64,000 nucleotides of DNA from Noviherbaspirillum sp. UKPF54 (GCF_007874125.1 NZ_CP040128.1:4154001-4218000), one strand, 5' to 3'. Shown: positions 32,059-45,994, counted from the first letter of the stretch. The notes: generated from the sequence alone by a model not told the origin. Translations and numbers: made by a program.

Positions 32059-33324
32059 ATGTCGCCCATGAATAAGGAACACAAGTCCACGAAGAGAGCC
32101 GTCATCATCGGCGGCGGGCCGGCCGGCCTGATGGCGGCCGAAGCCTTGAGCGGGCGCGGTTTGCCGGTCGAGGTGTTCGATGCCATGCCGTCGGTCGGCC
32201 GTAAATTCCTGTTGGCCGGCAAGGGCGGCATGAACATCACGCACTCCGAGCCGATCGACGCCTTCCTCGGGCGTTACGGCGCACGGCGCGAGCAGATCGC
32301 GCCGCTGCTCGACGCCTTCGGCCCGCAGGCGCTGCGCGCATGGATACACGGGCTTGGTATCGATACCTTCGTCGGCAGCTCCGGGCGCGTCTTCCCGACC
32401 GACATGAAGGCCGCGCCGCTCTTGCGCGCCTGGCTGCATCGTCTGCGCGAAGCCGGCGTGCGCTTTCACATGCGGCATCGCTGGCTGGGATGGAACGGCA
32501 CACCGGTCGATGGCAATCTGCGGTTCGATGCGCCCGACGGCGAACAAGTGGTGCATGCCGATGCCGTGCTGCTCGCGCTCGGCGGCGCCAGTTGGGCGCG
32601 CCTTGGTTCCAACGGTGCCTGGGTGTCCTTGCTCACGGCGCAAGGCATTGCGGTCAAGCCGCTGCAACCGGCCAATTGCGGCTTCGATGCGCCGTGGAGC
32701 GAGCACTTCCGCACGCGCCATGCTGGCGAGCCGGTGAAGTCGGTGGTCGCCAGCGTGATCGGCGCGGACGGACAGACGTACACGCGCCAAGGCGAATTCG
32801 TCATCTCTGCAACCGGCATCGAGGGCGGCCTGGTCTATGCGCTGTCGTCGCATCTGCGCGAGGCGATTGCGCTGCACGGCGAAGCGACGCTGACGCTCGA
32901 CCTGGTGCCGGGCAAGGACTTGCCGCGCGTGATTGACGAGGTGGCGCATCCGCGCGGTTCGCGCTCGATGGCGTCGCACTTGCAAAGCCGGGTCGGCCTG
33001 CGCGGCGTGAAAGCCGGGCTGCTGCGTGAACTGGCGTCGAAAGAGCAATACGCCGATTCGCGGCGCCTGGCGCAGGCGATCAAGGCGCTGCCGCTGAAGC
33101 TCGTTGCGCCGCGCCCGATCGATGAAGCGATCAGCAGCGCCGGCGGCGTGGCGTTCGAGGCGCTCGATGCGCGCTTGATGCTGCGCGATGTGCCGGGAGT
33201 GTTCTGCGCGGGCGAAATGCTCGACTGGGAAGCGCCGACGGGCGGCTACCTGCTGACGGGCTGCTTTGCCAGCGGGCGCGCGGCCGGACTGGGCGCGCTC
33301 GCCTGGCTTGAACGGCAATCGTGA
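32059..33324 (+). CDS. FAD-dependent oxidoreductase of the BaiN/HI0933 (TIGR03862-like) family
   Basis: 421 aa. It has an N-terminal dinucleotide-binding fingerprint (AVIIGGGPAGLMAAEALSG), the family motif GRKFLLAGKGGMNITHSE, a central SSGRVFPTDMKAAPLLRAWL, and a C-terminal FAD contact GVFCAGEMLDWEAPTGGYLLTGCFASGRAAG. Members are flavoproteins of uncertain substrate; BaiN reduces bile-acid intermediates and others are only annotated as oxidoreductases. It is convergent with the lipoate-ligase-like gene. Confidence 0.9.
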   Translation: MSPMNKEHKSTKRAVIIGGGPAGLMAAEALSGRGLPVEVFDAMPSVGRKFLLAGKGGMNITHSEPIDAFLGRYGARREQIAPLLDAFGPQALRAWIHGLGIDTFVGSSGRVFPTDMKAAPLLRAWLHRLREAGVRFHMRHRWLGWNGTPVDGNLRFDAPDGEQVVHADAVLLALGGASWARLGSNGAWVSLLTAQGIAVKPLQPANCGFDAPWSEHFRTRHAGEPVKSVVASVIGADGQTYTRQGEFVISATGIEGGLVYALSSHLREAIALHGEATLTLDLVPGKDLPRVIDEVAHPRGSRSMASHLQSRVGLRGVKAGLLRELASKEQYADSRRLAQAIKALPLKLVAPRPIDEAISSAGGVAFEALDARLMLRDVPGVFCAGEMLDWEAPTGGYLLTGCFASGRAAGLGALAWLERQS

Positions 33325-33336
33325 ACTTGCGCGGCG

Positions 33337-34068
33337 CTAGCGTTCAGCCACCGCCAATGCGAGCACATCGCGCAGCGCCCGATCTAGCGCCGCCGCCATG
33401 TCCGTCACCGCGATAATCCGGCCTGCCTGTTCGGCGCACGACGTCGTGCAACTCTCCAGCGCCATGGCTTGCTCGACCGGCTTGCCCATGGCGCGGCAAA
33501 GCAGCGGCCATTCCGGGCGGCCCAGCAGCAATCCGGCAACGAGCAGATTGCCGGTGCGCCGGCGCACCTGTGCCAGGCCGACGATTTTCCGCCGGCCGAC
33601 CACCACTTCCCACGGCGACAAGCCGGCAAAGCATGCCCAGCCGAGTTCGCTGTTGGCATTGCGCTGCTGGCTGGCCTTTGCCGCTTCCGGCGTAAGCGCC
33701 TCGGTCGCAATGCCGGCCTCGCTCAGCACTGACACGAACAGCTCGCCAAGCCAGCGGTAGCTTTGCACCGCGCTGGCCGTCACCAGCGGGTGCGACGACG
33801 GCAGCGCGACCGATGCGCTCAGCATCCATGGCCCGACCAGCACCGCGCCGCCGCCAGCATGGCGCTGCACCAGGTCGAGGCCGGCGCGCTGCACGCTTTG
33901 CTCCTCGCTCACCAATCCGCGTTGCGAACAGCCAAGCACGACCGCCGGGGCGGAGTAAGTCCAGAGCCGGAAATCCGGCTGCGTCACGGCCGTGGCGAGC
34001 TGCTGCTGGTTCCACGCCTGCTCGGCGCGGTGAACCGACGTTTCTAGTGCCGATGGCGGGAGGGACAT
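33337..34068 (-). CDS. lipoate-protein ligase-like (BPL/LplA/LipB fold) protein
   Basis: 243 aa with the biotin/lipoate ligase fold. RHAGGGAVLVGPWMLSASVALP corresponds to the lipoyl-binding RRxxGGGxVxHD loop, and CFAGLSPWEVVVGRRKIVGLAQVRRRTG holds the lysine region (GRKIVG). The usual histidine after GGGxV is not at its normal position (GGGAVLVG), so activity as a standard LplA is uncertain; it may be a divergent lipoyl or octanoyl transferase. GAGGAACC lies 8 bases before the ATG. Confidence 0.78.
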   Translation of the reverse strand: MSLPPSALETSVHRAEQAWNQQQLATAVTQPDFRLWTYSAPAVVLGCSQRGLVSEEQSVQRAGLDLVQRHAGGGAVLVGPWMLSASVALPSSHPLVTASAVQSYRWLGELFVSVLSEAGIATEALTPEAAKASQQRNANSELGWACFAGLSPWEVVVGRRKIVGLAQVRRRTGNLLVAGLLLGRPEWPLLCRAMGKPVEQAMALESCTTSCAEQAGRIIAVTDMAAALDRALRDVLALAVAER

Positions 34069-34385
34069 GCTCGGTTCCTCATGTGAATGGGTCAGCGCCC
34101 CCGTAAAAAGCGCGGGTAATGCCGTGAAAGAATGCGCAGCGCTAGTTGTGAAGCGGAAGTAAATTCAACGATGGAAGTGTCTCCGAGCTTGTTGGCCCCA
34201 GTCAATCGGATCGTGCGCTTGTTCCAGGAACGCCCGCCGCTACATGCCATATCCATTGGGCAGTTGTTTTTTGTGCATCTGCAATCCCGCCATTTTTCAA
34301 AATGGTCGTTGATCTTCCTCCGGGCATGATGCGGTGTCCGGCCGCATCCTAGCGTTTCGAGCGCAACCTCCAGCATGAAGCCGCA
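34069..34385. other. 317-bp intergenic region, nothing recognised
   Basis: This divergent region between the lipoate-ligase-like gene and the hybrid kinase holds no credible open frame, strong palindrome or recognisable operator. Promoters for both genes should lie here, but I could not pick them with confidence. Confidence 0.4.
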
Positions 34386-36560
34386 ATGACGATGCAGCCC
34401 ACTTTCGACTTTCTGTCCAACGGCGGCGAAATGGGTGCCCTGATGCGCGCCCATGACTGGAACGCCACGCCGCTGGGAGAGCCACGGCATTGGCCGGAAA
34501 TCCTCAAGACCACCGTGCGCCTGCTGCTGACGTCCAATCACCCGATGTTCATCTGGTGGGGCAAGGACCTGATCCAGTTCTATAACGACGCTTACCGCAA
34601 AACCATGGGCCCCGAGCGCCATCCTAGTGCGCTCGGGCAGCGCGGCCGTGAATGCTGGGATGAAATCTGGGACATCATCGGGCCGCAGATCGAGTTTGTC
34701 ATGGCTGGCTGCGGCGCGACTTGGCATGAAGACCAACTGGTGCCGGTGACGCGGCATGGGTCGCGCGAGGACGTCTGGTGGACATACGGGTACAGCCCGA
34801 TTGAAGACAGCCGCGGCGTACAGGGCGTGCTGGTCGTTTGCACCGACGTCACGGTGGAGCACCAGTCGCGCGAGCAGTTGCGGGAATTGAACCGGCAACT
34901 GGTCGAGCAGATACGCGAGCGTGAAGAGGCGCAACAGCGCGAGGCACTCGAAATGGCCGAACGCCTCAACGCCGAGCGTCTGCTGGCCGACCAGCGAAAG
35001 GCTGAAAGCGAGCGACTGCACGCGCTGTTCCAGCAAGCGCCCGGTTTCATGGCAATCGTGCGCGGCCCGCATCATGTATTCGAGTTTGCCAACGAAGCAT
35101 ACCTGCGCCTGATCGGCGGGCGAACGCTGGTGGGCAAGCCGGTGCGGCAGGCGCTGCCGGATGTCGACGGACAGGGGTTCTTCGAATTGCTGGACGAGGT
35201 GTTCTGTACCGGCAAGCCGTTCTCTGCGATGGATGTACCGTTGTTGCTGCGGCGAGAGCCCGACGGCCCATCTACGCAGGCATACGTCGATTTCGTGTAT
35301 CAGCCGATCATCGACATGGACGGTTCCGTATCCGGCATATTTATCGAAGGCTTCGATGTCACTGAACGCACGCTCGCGAAAAAAAAGCTGCAGGATGCGG
35401 ATCGCCGCAAGGACGAGTTCCTGGCGATGCTCGCCCACGAGTTGCGCAATCCGCTGGCGCCCCTGAAGAACGCCGCCGACCTGTTGCGCCTGATGCCGCA
35501 GGACGATGCGCGCTTGCGGCACGTTCACGGACTCGTTTCGCGCCAAGTCAAGCACATGACCGGCCTCATCGATGATTTGCTCGACGTATCGCGGGTCAAC
35601 AGCGGCCTGATCGTGCTCGATAAGCAGCCGCTCGACATCCGGCAAATCGTGGCGGAATCGGTCGAGCAGGTGCAGCCGCTGATCGCGGCGCGCCGCCATC
35701 AGCTGGACGTGAATCTCGCTGTCGGTCCGGTGTTCGTGCAGGGAGACCACAAGCGCCTGGTGCAGGTCTTCACGAATCTGCTGCAGAACGCCGCCAAATA
35801 TACGCCGGAAGGAGGGCGCATTTCTCTTGTGGCGCTAACACGGACCGGAGAGGTCGTCATCGAAATCCGCGACAACGGCATCGGCATCGACGCCGAGCTG
35901 CTGCCGCATGTGTTTGAGTTATTCACGCAGGGTAAACGTTCGTCGGACCGGTCGCAGGGCGGCCTGGGCCTGGGTCTTGCTCTGGTGCAGAACCTGGTTG
36001 CCCTGCATGGCGGGCGCGTTGCCGTGGCCACGCAAGGGCAGGGCAAGGGATCGACATTGACGGTGATCCTGCCTTGCCGGAGCGAAGGACCGGCGGGCAT
36101 GCCGCCGCGCGCCGTGCCCGCCGTACTGGAGCGTTCATGCCAGCCGCTGCGCGTGATGGTGGTGGATGACAATGCCGATGCCGCACAGGCGCTGACGATG
36201 GTCCTCGACGCGTGCGGCCACCAAGTCACGGTCGAACATGACCCCCATAGCGTGCTGGCGCACGCCGGAGTGGCGTCGCCAGACGTCTATCTGCTCGATA
36301 TCGGCTTGCCTGGAATGACCGGCAACGAATTGGCTCGCCGTTTGCGCCGGACACCACATTCGGCTGCGGCTACGCTGATTGCGGTCACCGGGTACGGAAA
36401 CGAATACGACAGGGAAAAGGCTCTGGCCGCCGGATTCGATTTCTATTTCGTCAAGCCATTGGACGCCACGCAGCTGCACGAGCTGCTATCGACCATTCGC
36501 CCGGGCCGTAGCCGCCCCCACCCAGCGCATGGCTGGAGCGGGCACAATTTGCATGGATAA
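34386..36560 (+). CDS. soluble PAS hybrid histidine kinase with C-terminal receiver
   Basis: 724 aa with no membrane helix. An N-terminal PAS-like unit (residues about 20-150, WNATPLGEPRHWPEILKT, FIWWGKDLIQFYNDAY) and a coiled-coil (residues 160-210) lead into a second PAS (FANEAYLRLIGGRTLVGKPV). The HisKA domain has phospho-acceptor H351 in LAHELRNPLAP. The ATPase domain (QNAAKYTPEGG, DNGIGID, GLGLGLAL) is followed by a receiver with phospho-acceptor D638 (YLLDIGLPGMTG) and its acidic pair VVDDN. The kinase senses a cytoplasmic signal. No DNA-binding partner is adjacent. Confidence 0.92.
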   Translation: MTMQPTFDFLSNGGEMGALMRAHDWNATPLGEPRHWPEILKTTVRLLLTSNHPMFIWWGKDLIQFYNDAYRKTMGPERHPSALGQRGRECWDEIWDIIGPQIEFVMAGCGATWHEDQLVPVTRHGSREDVWWTYGYSPIEDSRGVQGVLVVCTDVTVEHQSREQLRELNRQLVEQIREREEAQQREALEMAERLNAERLLADQRKAESERLHALFQQAPGFMAIVRGPHHVFEFANEAYLRLIGGRTLVGKPVRQALPDVDGQGFFELLDEVFCTGKPFSAMDVPLLLRREPDGPSTQAYVDFVYQPIIDMDGSVSGIFIEGFDVTERTLAKKKLQDADRRKDEFLAMLAHELRNPLAPLKNAADLLRLMPQDDARLRHVHGLVSRQVKHMTGLIDDLLDVSRVNSGLIVLDKQPLDIRQIVAESVEQVQPLIAARRHQLDVNLAVGPVFVQGDHKRLVQVFTNLLQNAAKYTPEGGRISLVALTRTGEVVIEIRDNGIGIDAELLPHVFELFTQGKRSSDRSQGGLGLGLALVQNLVALHGGRVAVATQGQGKGSTLTVILPCRSEGPAGMPPRAVPAVLERSCQPLRVMVVDDNADAAQALTMVLDACGHQVTVEHDPHSVLAHAGVASPDVYLLDIGLPGMTGNELARRLRRTPHSAAATLIAVTGYGNEYDREKALAAGFDFYFVKPLDATQLHELLSTIRPGRSRPHPAHGWSGHNLHG

Positions 36561-36771
36561 ACGCAAGGCGCTCAGAGGTCCGCCAAAGTGAAGCGCTGTC
36601 GCTGGCATATTTGGCCTGACTTTCTTTGTAGCAGAGGCGCTGCTGGAGCGCAACGATCGCTTCTTCGGCCTGGAAAGCTCGCAGCGGGCACGCAAGGCAG
36701 CGCAATGCATCCGATTTTGCTGGCGGCTACGGCAAGTTGTTTGCGCCAGGCTAAGAGATCTGAGGGGGTAG

Positions 36772-36793
36772 TTTTATTAAACTAGTAATAAAA
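36772..36793. repeat. AT-rich palindrome before the exported DNA ligase gene
   Basis: TTTTATTA and TAATAAAA are perfect 8-bp arms around AACTAG, 47 bases before the ligE start. It is markedly AT-rich in GC-rich surroundings. It could be part of a promoter or operator, or a small two-way terminator after the kinase gene. Confidence 0.45.
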
Positions 36794-36839
36794 TTGGTCT
36801 GGCACAACGCTCCTTCTTTCAAGCCAAACCACTATCGAC

Positions 36840-37727
36840 ATGAAGCCGACCCCATTCCCCGCATTATCCCCTTTGCTCGCATTATTACTGCTTGGCGCAG
36901 CCTTGCCGTCTCCTGTCCCGGCACGTGCAGCCGAGCAAGCCGCTGCTGGCACGCCGCTGCCACCCTTGCTTCTGGCGCAAACGTATACAAATGGCTACGA
37001 TCTTGCGCACTATCTGGTGAGCGAAAAGCTGGACGGCGTGCGCGCTTACTGGGATGGCAAGAGCCTGCGCTTTCGCAGCGGCCGGCTCATCCATGCGCCT
37101 GCCTGGTTCATCGCGAAGTTGCCCGCGCATGCGCTGGACGGCGAATTGTGGATGGGGCGGCATAGCTTCGAACGCCTGTCCGCCGCAGTGCGCCGGCAAG
37201 AGCCCTTGGATGCCGAGTGGGAGCGCATCACCTATCAACTCTACGAATTGCCCGGCGGCGAAGGTGGCTTCAGCGAGCGCATCGCCCGCCTGCAAGCCAG
37301 CGTCGCGCAGATGGGGGCGCCATGGCTGCACGTCGTGGCGCAGACACAGGTGGCCGATGACACTGCATTGAAGCTGAAACTGGTCCAAGTCTTAGGTGAA
37401 GGCGGCGAAGGCTTGATGCTGCATCGTGCGGACGCGCAGTGGCAAACCGGGCGTTCCGACGTGTTGCTGAAACTAAAGCCTCAACAGGATGCCGAAGCAG
37501 TGGTCTTCGGGTACGAGGCCGGCCGCGGCAAGTATCAGGGCATGCTCGGCGCCCTCATCGTCAGGACCGCAGATGGACGCCGTCTTCGCCTCGGTTCCGG
37601 GTTGAGTGATGCAATGCGTCGCGCTCCGCCGGCCATCGGCAGCACCGTCACCTACCGTTACCGTGACTTCACAGCAACCGGCTTGCCGAAGTTCGCCAGT
37701 TTCCTGCGCGTGCGGGAAAGCGAGTAA
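36840..37727 (+). CDS. ligE: exported minimal ATP-dependent DNA ligase (Lig E type)
   Basis: 295 aa. A signal peptide (residues 1-30, ending ARA-AEQ) shows export to the periplasm. The nucleotidyltransferase domain has the adenylated lysine K63 in motif I (SEKLDGVRAYWDG), motif III-like ALDGELWMGR, motif IV EGLMLH and motif V LLKLKP. A short OB domain follows (GLPKFASFLRVRE). Seals DNA nicks using ATP. Lig E enzymes occur in competent or biofilm-forming proteobacteria and are thought to act on DNA outside the cytoplasm. It lies just upstream of the rRNA operon on the same strand. Confidence 0.9.
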   Translation: MKPTPFPALSPLLALLLLGAALPSPVPARAAEQAAAGTPLPPLLLAQTYTNGYDLAHYLVSEKLDGVRAYWDGKSLRFRSGRLIHAPAWFIAKLPAHALDGELWMGRHSFERLSAAVRRQEPLDAEWERITYQLYELPGGEGGFSERIARLQASVAQMGAPWLHVVAQTQVADDTALKLKLVQVLGEGGEGLMLHRADAQWQTGRSDVLLKLKPQQDAEAVVFGYEAGRGKYQGMLGALIVRTADGRRLRLGSGLSDAMRRAPPAIGSTVTYRYRDFTATGLPKFASFLRVRESE

Positions 37728-37814
37728 ATTTAGGCGTTGTGGCGCGTTTTGATGACTAAGTATTAACGAAAAGCGCTGCTTTTCAAGCATTTTCGAGTTT
37801 TTTTAGAAAAACCC

Positions 37815-37843
37815 TTGCGCACTGGATTTTGGCTTGCTATAGT
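37815..37843 (+). promoter_or_regulatory. rRNA operon promoter
   Basis: A -35 element TTGCGC (37815-37820) and a -10 element TATAGT (37838-37843) are separated by exactly 17 bases. A TC-rich initiation stretch follows, and an AT-rich run typical of an UP element lies just before (TTTTTTTAGAAAAA, 37798-37811). It lies 255 bases before the 16S gene. Confidence 0.85.
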
Positions 37844-37903
37844 TCGCCTCCCGTCGCGCAACGCAGCGAACAAAACGATTCGAAAGCGGCGACGGCAGGA
37901 CAA

Positions 37904-37914
37904 GTTCTTTAACA
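37904..37914 (+). promoter_or_regulatory. boxA antitermination element in the rrn leader
   Basis: GTTCTTTAACA matches the boxA core (TGCTCTTTAACA). It sits in the leader between the promoter and the 16S gene, where NusB/NusE-dependent antitermination of rRNA transcription is set up. Confidence 0.75.
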
Positions 37915-38097
37915 AGTAACAGCCGATAAGTGTGGGCGCTTGGTGGGCGTGCGGCGGTGGCGGAAGCTGCCGAAGCTCAAAGCATATCAAGTGCTCGCAA
38001 GAAATACAGGTAAGTTCGCAAGAACGGACCTAGTCAGTATTTTGAGTGAGCGACGGTTCTTAGGAACCTGCCGGTAAAACGGCACAAAACAGGAATT

Positions 38098-39631
<1,534 letters not shown>

Positions 39632-39691
39632 GAGTATCCGCGCAGAAATCAAGCGTTCACACTTATCGGTGTGTTATTCGAGAACAGCAAT

Positions 39692-39768
39692 GGGTCTGTA
39701 GCTCAGCTGGTTAGAGCACCGTGTTGATAACGCGGGGGTCGTTGGTTCGAGCCCAACTAGACCCACCA
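39692..39768 (+). tRNA. tRNA-Ile (GAT anticodon)
   Basis: A 77-base cloverleaf starting GGGTCTGTAGCTCAG and ending in ACCCACCA with encoded CCA. The anticodon loop TTGATAA gives GAT, and the T-loop is GGTTCGAGCC. It lies in the 16S-23S spacer as in most proteobacterial rrn operons. Confidence 0.97.
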
Positions 39769-39777
39769 TCGGATATT

Positions 39778-39853
39778 GGGGGTTTAGCTCAGCTGGGAGA
39801 GCACCTGCTTTGCAAGCAGGGGGTCGTCGGTTCGATCCCGTCAACCTCCACCA
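39778..39853 (+). tRNA. tRNA-Ala (TGC anticodon)
   Basis: A 76-base cloverleaf beginning GGGGGTTTAGCTCAG and ending CCTCCACCA with encoded CCA. The anticodon arm CCTGCTTTGCAAGCAGG gives TGC. It lies 9 bases after tRNA-Ile, so the pair is processed from the same rRNA transcript. Confidence 0.97.
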
Positions 39854-39928
39854 AGACATCAAACCTAAGTCATCGCCAGGGTGGCGAGGTGATTTAGGTT
39901 TGATCTTTTACGATCGATAGGCTGTTTT

Positions 39929-39940
39929 TGTTCTTTAACA
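39929..39940 (+). promoter_or_regulatory. boxA element in the 16S-23S spacer
   Basis: TGTTCTTTAACA, nearly identical to the leader boxA, precedes the 23S gene by about 200 bases. It reloads the antitermination complex. The rest of the spacer (39854-40140) holds processing stems that pair with 23S ends and no gene. Confidence 0.75.
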
Positions 39941-40140
39941 ATCTGGAAGAAGTAGTAAAGATTTATCAGTTGGAGCTGATATGTTGTGATGACGTATTGG
40001 TGACGACTGGTGGGTTGTGATTGTATCAATCATTAGTATGAAAGAGTTCTCGCAAGTAGAAATACGAGCGACAAGTTCTGGAATACGGCACGCAAACTCA
40101 AGCTCTATAGCGTTTCTTGCAAGAGAAGCTAACGTTATAG

Positions 40141-43014
<2,874 letters not shown>

Positions 43015-43160
43015 CTATAACCTTAGCAGGTATAGGCAAGTAAGCGTGTGAATGACTGATTCATCACACCCGCCAAAATTTGTAGTACCCCTGATTGCTA
43101 CTTCTTTCCAGATTGGGCCGTTTGTTGCAGCAACCGCTGAACAACCGGCTTTACAAGTTA

Positions 43161-43276
43161 TGCCTGATGACCATAGCGAGTTGGTACCACCCCTTCCCAT
43201 CCCGAACAGGACCGTGAAACGACTTCGCGCCGATGATAGTGCTGCAACCAGTGTGAAAGTAGGTTATCGTCAGGCT
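43161..43276 (+). rRNA. rrf: 5S ribosomal RNA
   Basis: TGCCTGATGACC pairs with TATCGTCAGGC at the other end. The conserved CCCATCCCGAACAGG loop and GATAGTGCTG region are present. At about 116 bases it is the normal size. It lies about 146 bases after the 23S end. Confidence 0.95.
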
Positions 43277-43284
43277 TGTTACCC

Positions 43285-43321
43285 AAAAACGCCCCCAGCA
43301 TCCAACTGCTCGGGGCGTTTT
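43285..43321 (+). terminator. rRNA operon terminator
   Basis: AAAAACGCCCC pairs with GGGGCGTTTT around a loop of about 15 bases and ends in a T-run, 9 bases after the 5S gene. This is a classical Rho-independent terminator for the rrn operon. Confidence 0.92.
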
Positions 43322-43408
43322 GCTTTGCACTACCCACCTCATCCTGCTCCCGCCGTAATTCGCTGCCTACTTCTGGCAGGCAGCAAAGCAGGCAATCCAA
43401 GTCAGCGC

Positions 43409-44281
43409 TTATGCGGCATTTTGCACGAGTGTCAGTCGATTATTTAGCCAGTCTAGAATTTTCATGAAAATTTCTTCGCGATTAAGCTCGTTGAAATTCT
43501 CATGATAGTTGCCCGGATAAAAATGATATTCGAGCAAATCGGGGCTCACGGTTTTCAGCATGGCTTCCGTCGCATTGGCGTCGGCTAGCTTGTCATCGCC
43601 GGCAACCACCGCAAACAAGGGATAAGGCCATGTGGACAGCTTTCCAACCAGTGTTGCCTGCGCTTGTTGCAGGGCATGGGCAAAACGGAAGGTGACTTCG
43701 GTTGCCCGCACATGGTCTTTCTCGTCCGCGAAATGGCGTGCCGTGATAATCGGATCGTGGGTCAGTACGTTCGTCATGGATGCCAGCGGCACTTTCATCT
43801 TCGGAAAGAGCGTGGCCAGGACGGTAGACAGCGAAACCAGCAGCCGGGGCACCTTGATTGCGTTCACGTAGTAAGGAGAGGAAAGGATGAAACCCTTGAT
43901 ATCGCGATCGCGTCCGAACCGTTCCAGCCCGAGGTGAGTGGCAATCAGCGCTCCCATCGAGTGCCCCATCACGAAGATCGGCAGCCCTGTGTAGTTGCGT
44001 TTTACCCAGTGCAGAAACAGCTCCGCATCGTCTAGAAAGCTGCCGAAGCTGGGAATGTCGACGCGCTTCTTGCGGTCGTGGCCAACCATGTCAAAACTCA
44101 CCGTCGCGATACCTCGTTCGCGGAAATAGCGAGCGGGCGTCACATAGTCGCCGGCGTGAGCCATGCCGCCATGTAAGGCCAGGATGATCGCTCTTGGCTG
44201 TTTGGGTTCCCAGATATGTATGCAGCGTTCGACGTGGTCACTGCATTTGAGCGTCGCTAGCCTATCTTCGGAAAATCTCAT
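43409..44281 (-). CDS. alpha/beta hydrolase of the lysophospholipase/monoacylglycerol lipase family
   Basis: 290 aa, cytoplasmic. The oxyanion-hole motif is ALHGGMAHAGDY, the nucleophile elbow is GHSMGA with S108, the acid is in AGDDKLAD, and the catalytic histidine is in GNYHENFNE. The set fits the serine hydrolase 'Hydrolase_4' group that splits monoacylglycerols or lysophospholipids; the exact substrate is open. GGGGTGA precedes ATG. It is convergent with the rRNA operon, whose terminator lies 87 bases beyond its stop. Confidence 0.88.
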   Translation of the reverse strand: MRFSEDRLATLKCSDHVERCIHIWEPKQPRAIILALHGGMAHAGDYVTPARYFRERGIATVSFDMVGHDRKKRVDIPSFGSFLDDAELFLHWVKRNYTGLPIFVMGHSMGALIATHLGLERFGRDRDIKGFILSSPYYVNAIKVPRLLVSLSTVLATLFPKMKVPLASMTNVLTHDPIITARHFADEKDHVRATEVTFRFAHALQQAQATLVGKLSTWPYPLFAVVAGDDKLADANATEAMLKTVSPDLLEYHFYPGNYHENFNELNREEIFMKILDWLNNRLTLVQNAA

Positions 44282-44707
44282 CGCTCACCCCAAATTGTCC
44301 ATCTTCAACCGCTTCGCCCGAGTGGTCCGTGCGGAAAACACTTGATGCTATGATAACGCCGGGAGCCTGCCCATCAGGGAGGGGTGACGTACGAAGCCAA
44401 ATGCTTGTCCTCGCGGGCATGAGCCCAAGCATATCGAAAAACTAATCTGAATCAAGGTTTTTCATCGTTCCTGCTGCCGGACACTGGTTTCACGCGAAAG
44501 CACGATTTAATTATTGGGCCCGGCTCTGTTATGCGCTCCGCACCGTCATCTGAACGGGTCATCAAACAACTTTGTCATGGGAGAGCGATGCGGCTGCGAT
44601 GACGGGCCCTGGGAGCCTATAAAAGCGAACCGAACGCGCAATGCGCGCACATGGCACATTCGTCATGCGCGGTGCGTCGCGTGAATTCAATCATTTCAAG
44701 GAAAACA
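44282..44707. other. 426-bp intergenic region upstream of metY
   Basis: It holds the divergent promoters of the hydrolase and metY. Inverted arms ACCGTCATC (44542-44550) and GATGACGG (44598-44605) are 47 bases apart, and a TATAAA at about 44617 could be the metY -10. I looked for SAM- or SAH-binding riboswitch cores and saw none. No credible gene is present. Confidence 0.45.
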
Positions 44708-45994
44708 ATGAAAATCGAAACTCTTGCGGTGCACGCCGGTTATACGCCCGATCCGACGACGAAGTCGGTGGCGGTGCCGATCTACCAGACAGTGGCTTAC
44801 GCGTTCGATAGCGCGCAGCATGGTGCCGACTTGTTTGACCTGAAAGTGCCGGGCAATATCTACACCCGCATCATGAACCCGACTCAGGATATCCTGGAAA
44901 AGCGTGTTGCAGCCCTGGAGGGCGGCATCGCCGCGCTCGCCGTCGCCTCCGGCATGGCCGCCATCACCTACGCCGTCCAGACCATCTGCGAAGCCGGCGA
45001 CAACATTGTTTCCGCCAGCACGCTGTACGGCGGCACGTATAACCTGTTTGCGCATACGCTGCCGCAAATGGGCATCCAGGCGCGCTTCGCCGACTCGCGC
45101 AAGCCGGAAAGCTTTGCGCCACTGATCGATGGCCGTACCAAGGCGATCTTTTGCGAATCGGTCGGCAACCCGCTGGGCAATGTCACTGATATCGCCAAGC
45201 TGGCCGACATCGCGCATGCGCATGGCATTCCGCTCATCGTCGACAACACCGTGCCGAGCCCTTATCTGTGCCGTCCGTTCGAGCACGGCGCCGACATCGT
45301 CGTGCACGCGCTCACCAAGTACCTGGGCGGCCACGGCAACAGTATCGGCGGCGCGATCGTCGACAGCGGCAAATTCCCGTGGGCCGAGCACAAGGAGCGT
45401 TTCAAGCGCCTCAACGAACCCGATGTTTCGTATCACGGCGTGGTCTATACCGAAGCGCTGGGCCCGGCCGCGTACATCGGACGCGCTCGCGTCGTCCCGT
45501 TGCGCAACATGGGCGCGGCGATCTCGCCGATGAATTCCTTCCTCATCCTGCAGGGCATCGAAACGCTGGCGCTGCGCATGGACCGCATTTGCGACAATGC
45601 GTTGGCGATCGCGCGGCACCTCAAATCACACCCCAAGGTCGCCTGGGTCAACTACGCCGGGCTGGAAGACCACCCGGACCATGCACTGGTGCAGAAATAC
45701 ATGGAAGGCAAGGCGTCCGGCATCTTGTCCTTCGGACTAAAAACGGCGGACAAAACCGACCCGCGCGCCGCCGGCGCCCGCGTGCTCGACGCAATGAAGC
45801 TGTTTACGCGGCTGGTCAACATCGGCGATGCCAAGTCCCTGGTCACCCATCCGGCATCGACCACGCATCGTCAGCTCAACGCGGAAGAACTGGCGAAAGC
45901 GGGCGTATCAGAAGACATGCTGCGCCTGTCTGTCGGAATTGAGCATATCGACGATCTGATTTCTGATTTGGATCAGGCGCTGGCAGCGGCATAA
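44708..45994 (+). CDS. metY: O-acetylhomoserine sulfhydrylase (O-acetylhomoserine aminocarboxypropyltransferase)
   Basis: 428 aa of the Cys/Met-metabolism PLP family. Joins O-acetylhomoserine with sulfide to make homocysteine, the direct route to methionine. The PLP lysine is K204 in [15 protein letters not shown]. The substrate-binding opening [10 protein letters not shown] and the [22 protein letters not shown] signature are typical of MetY rather than MetB. ATG 44708 follows AAGGAAAAC. cysK follows 78 bases downstream on the same strand, so the two sulfide-fixing enzymes may be co-regulated. Confidence 0.92.
   Translation: MKIETLAVHAGYTPDPTTKSVAVPIYQTVAYAFDSAQHGADLFDLKVPGNIYTRIMNPTQDILEKRVAALEGGIAALAVASGMAAITYAVQTICEAGDNIVSASTLYGGTYNLFAHTLPQMGIQARFADSRKPESFAPLIDGRTKAIFCESVGNPLGNVTDIAKLADIAHAHGIPLIVDNTVPSPYLCRPFEHGADIVVHALTKYLGGHGNSIGGAIVDSGKFPWAEHKERFKRLNEPDVSYHGVVYTEALGPAAYIGRARVVPLRNMGAAISPMNSFLILQGIETLALRMDRICDNALAIARHLKSHPKVAWVNYAGLEDHPDHALVQKYMEGKASGILSFGLKTADKTDPRAAGARVLDAMKLFTRLVNIGDAKSLVTHPASTTHRQLNAEELAKAGVSEDMLRLSVGIEHIDDLISDLDQALAAA

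Noticed and set aside
36800..36822. Sigma-54 promoter before ligE (CTGGCAC at about 36808)
   Set aside because: The -24 part is good, but no GC occurs at the required 10-base spacing for the -12 element.
44282..44707. SAM or SAH riboswitch before metY
   Set aside because: No conserved core was recognised. Only a wide, weak inverted repeat is present.
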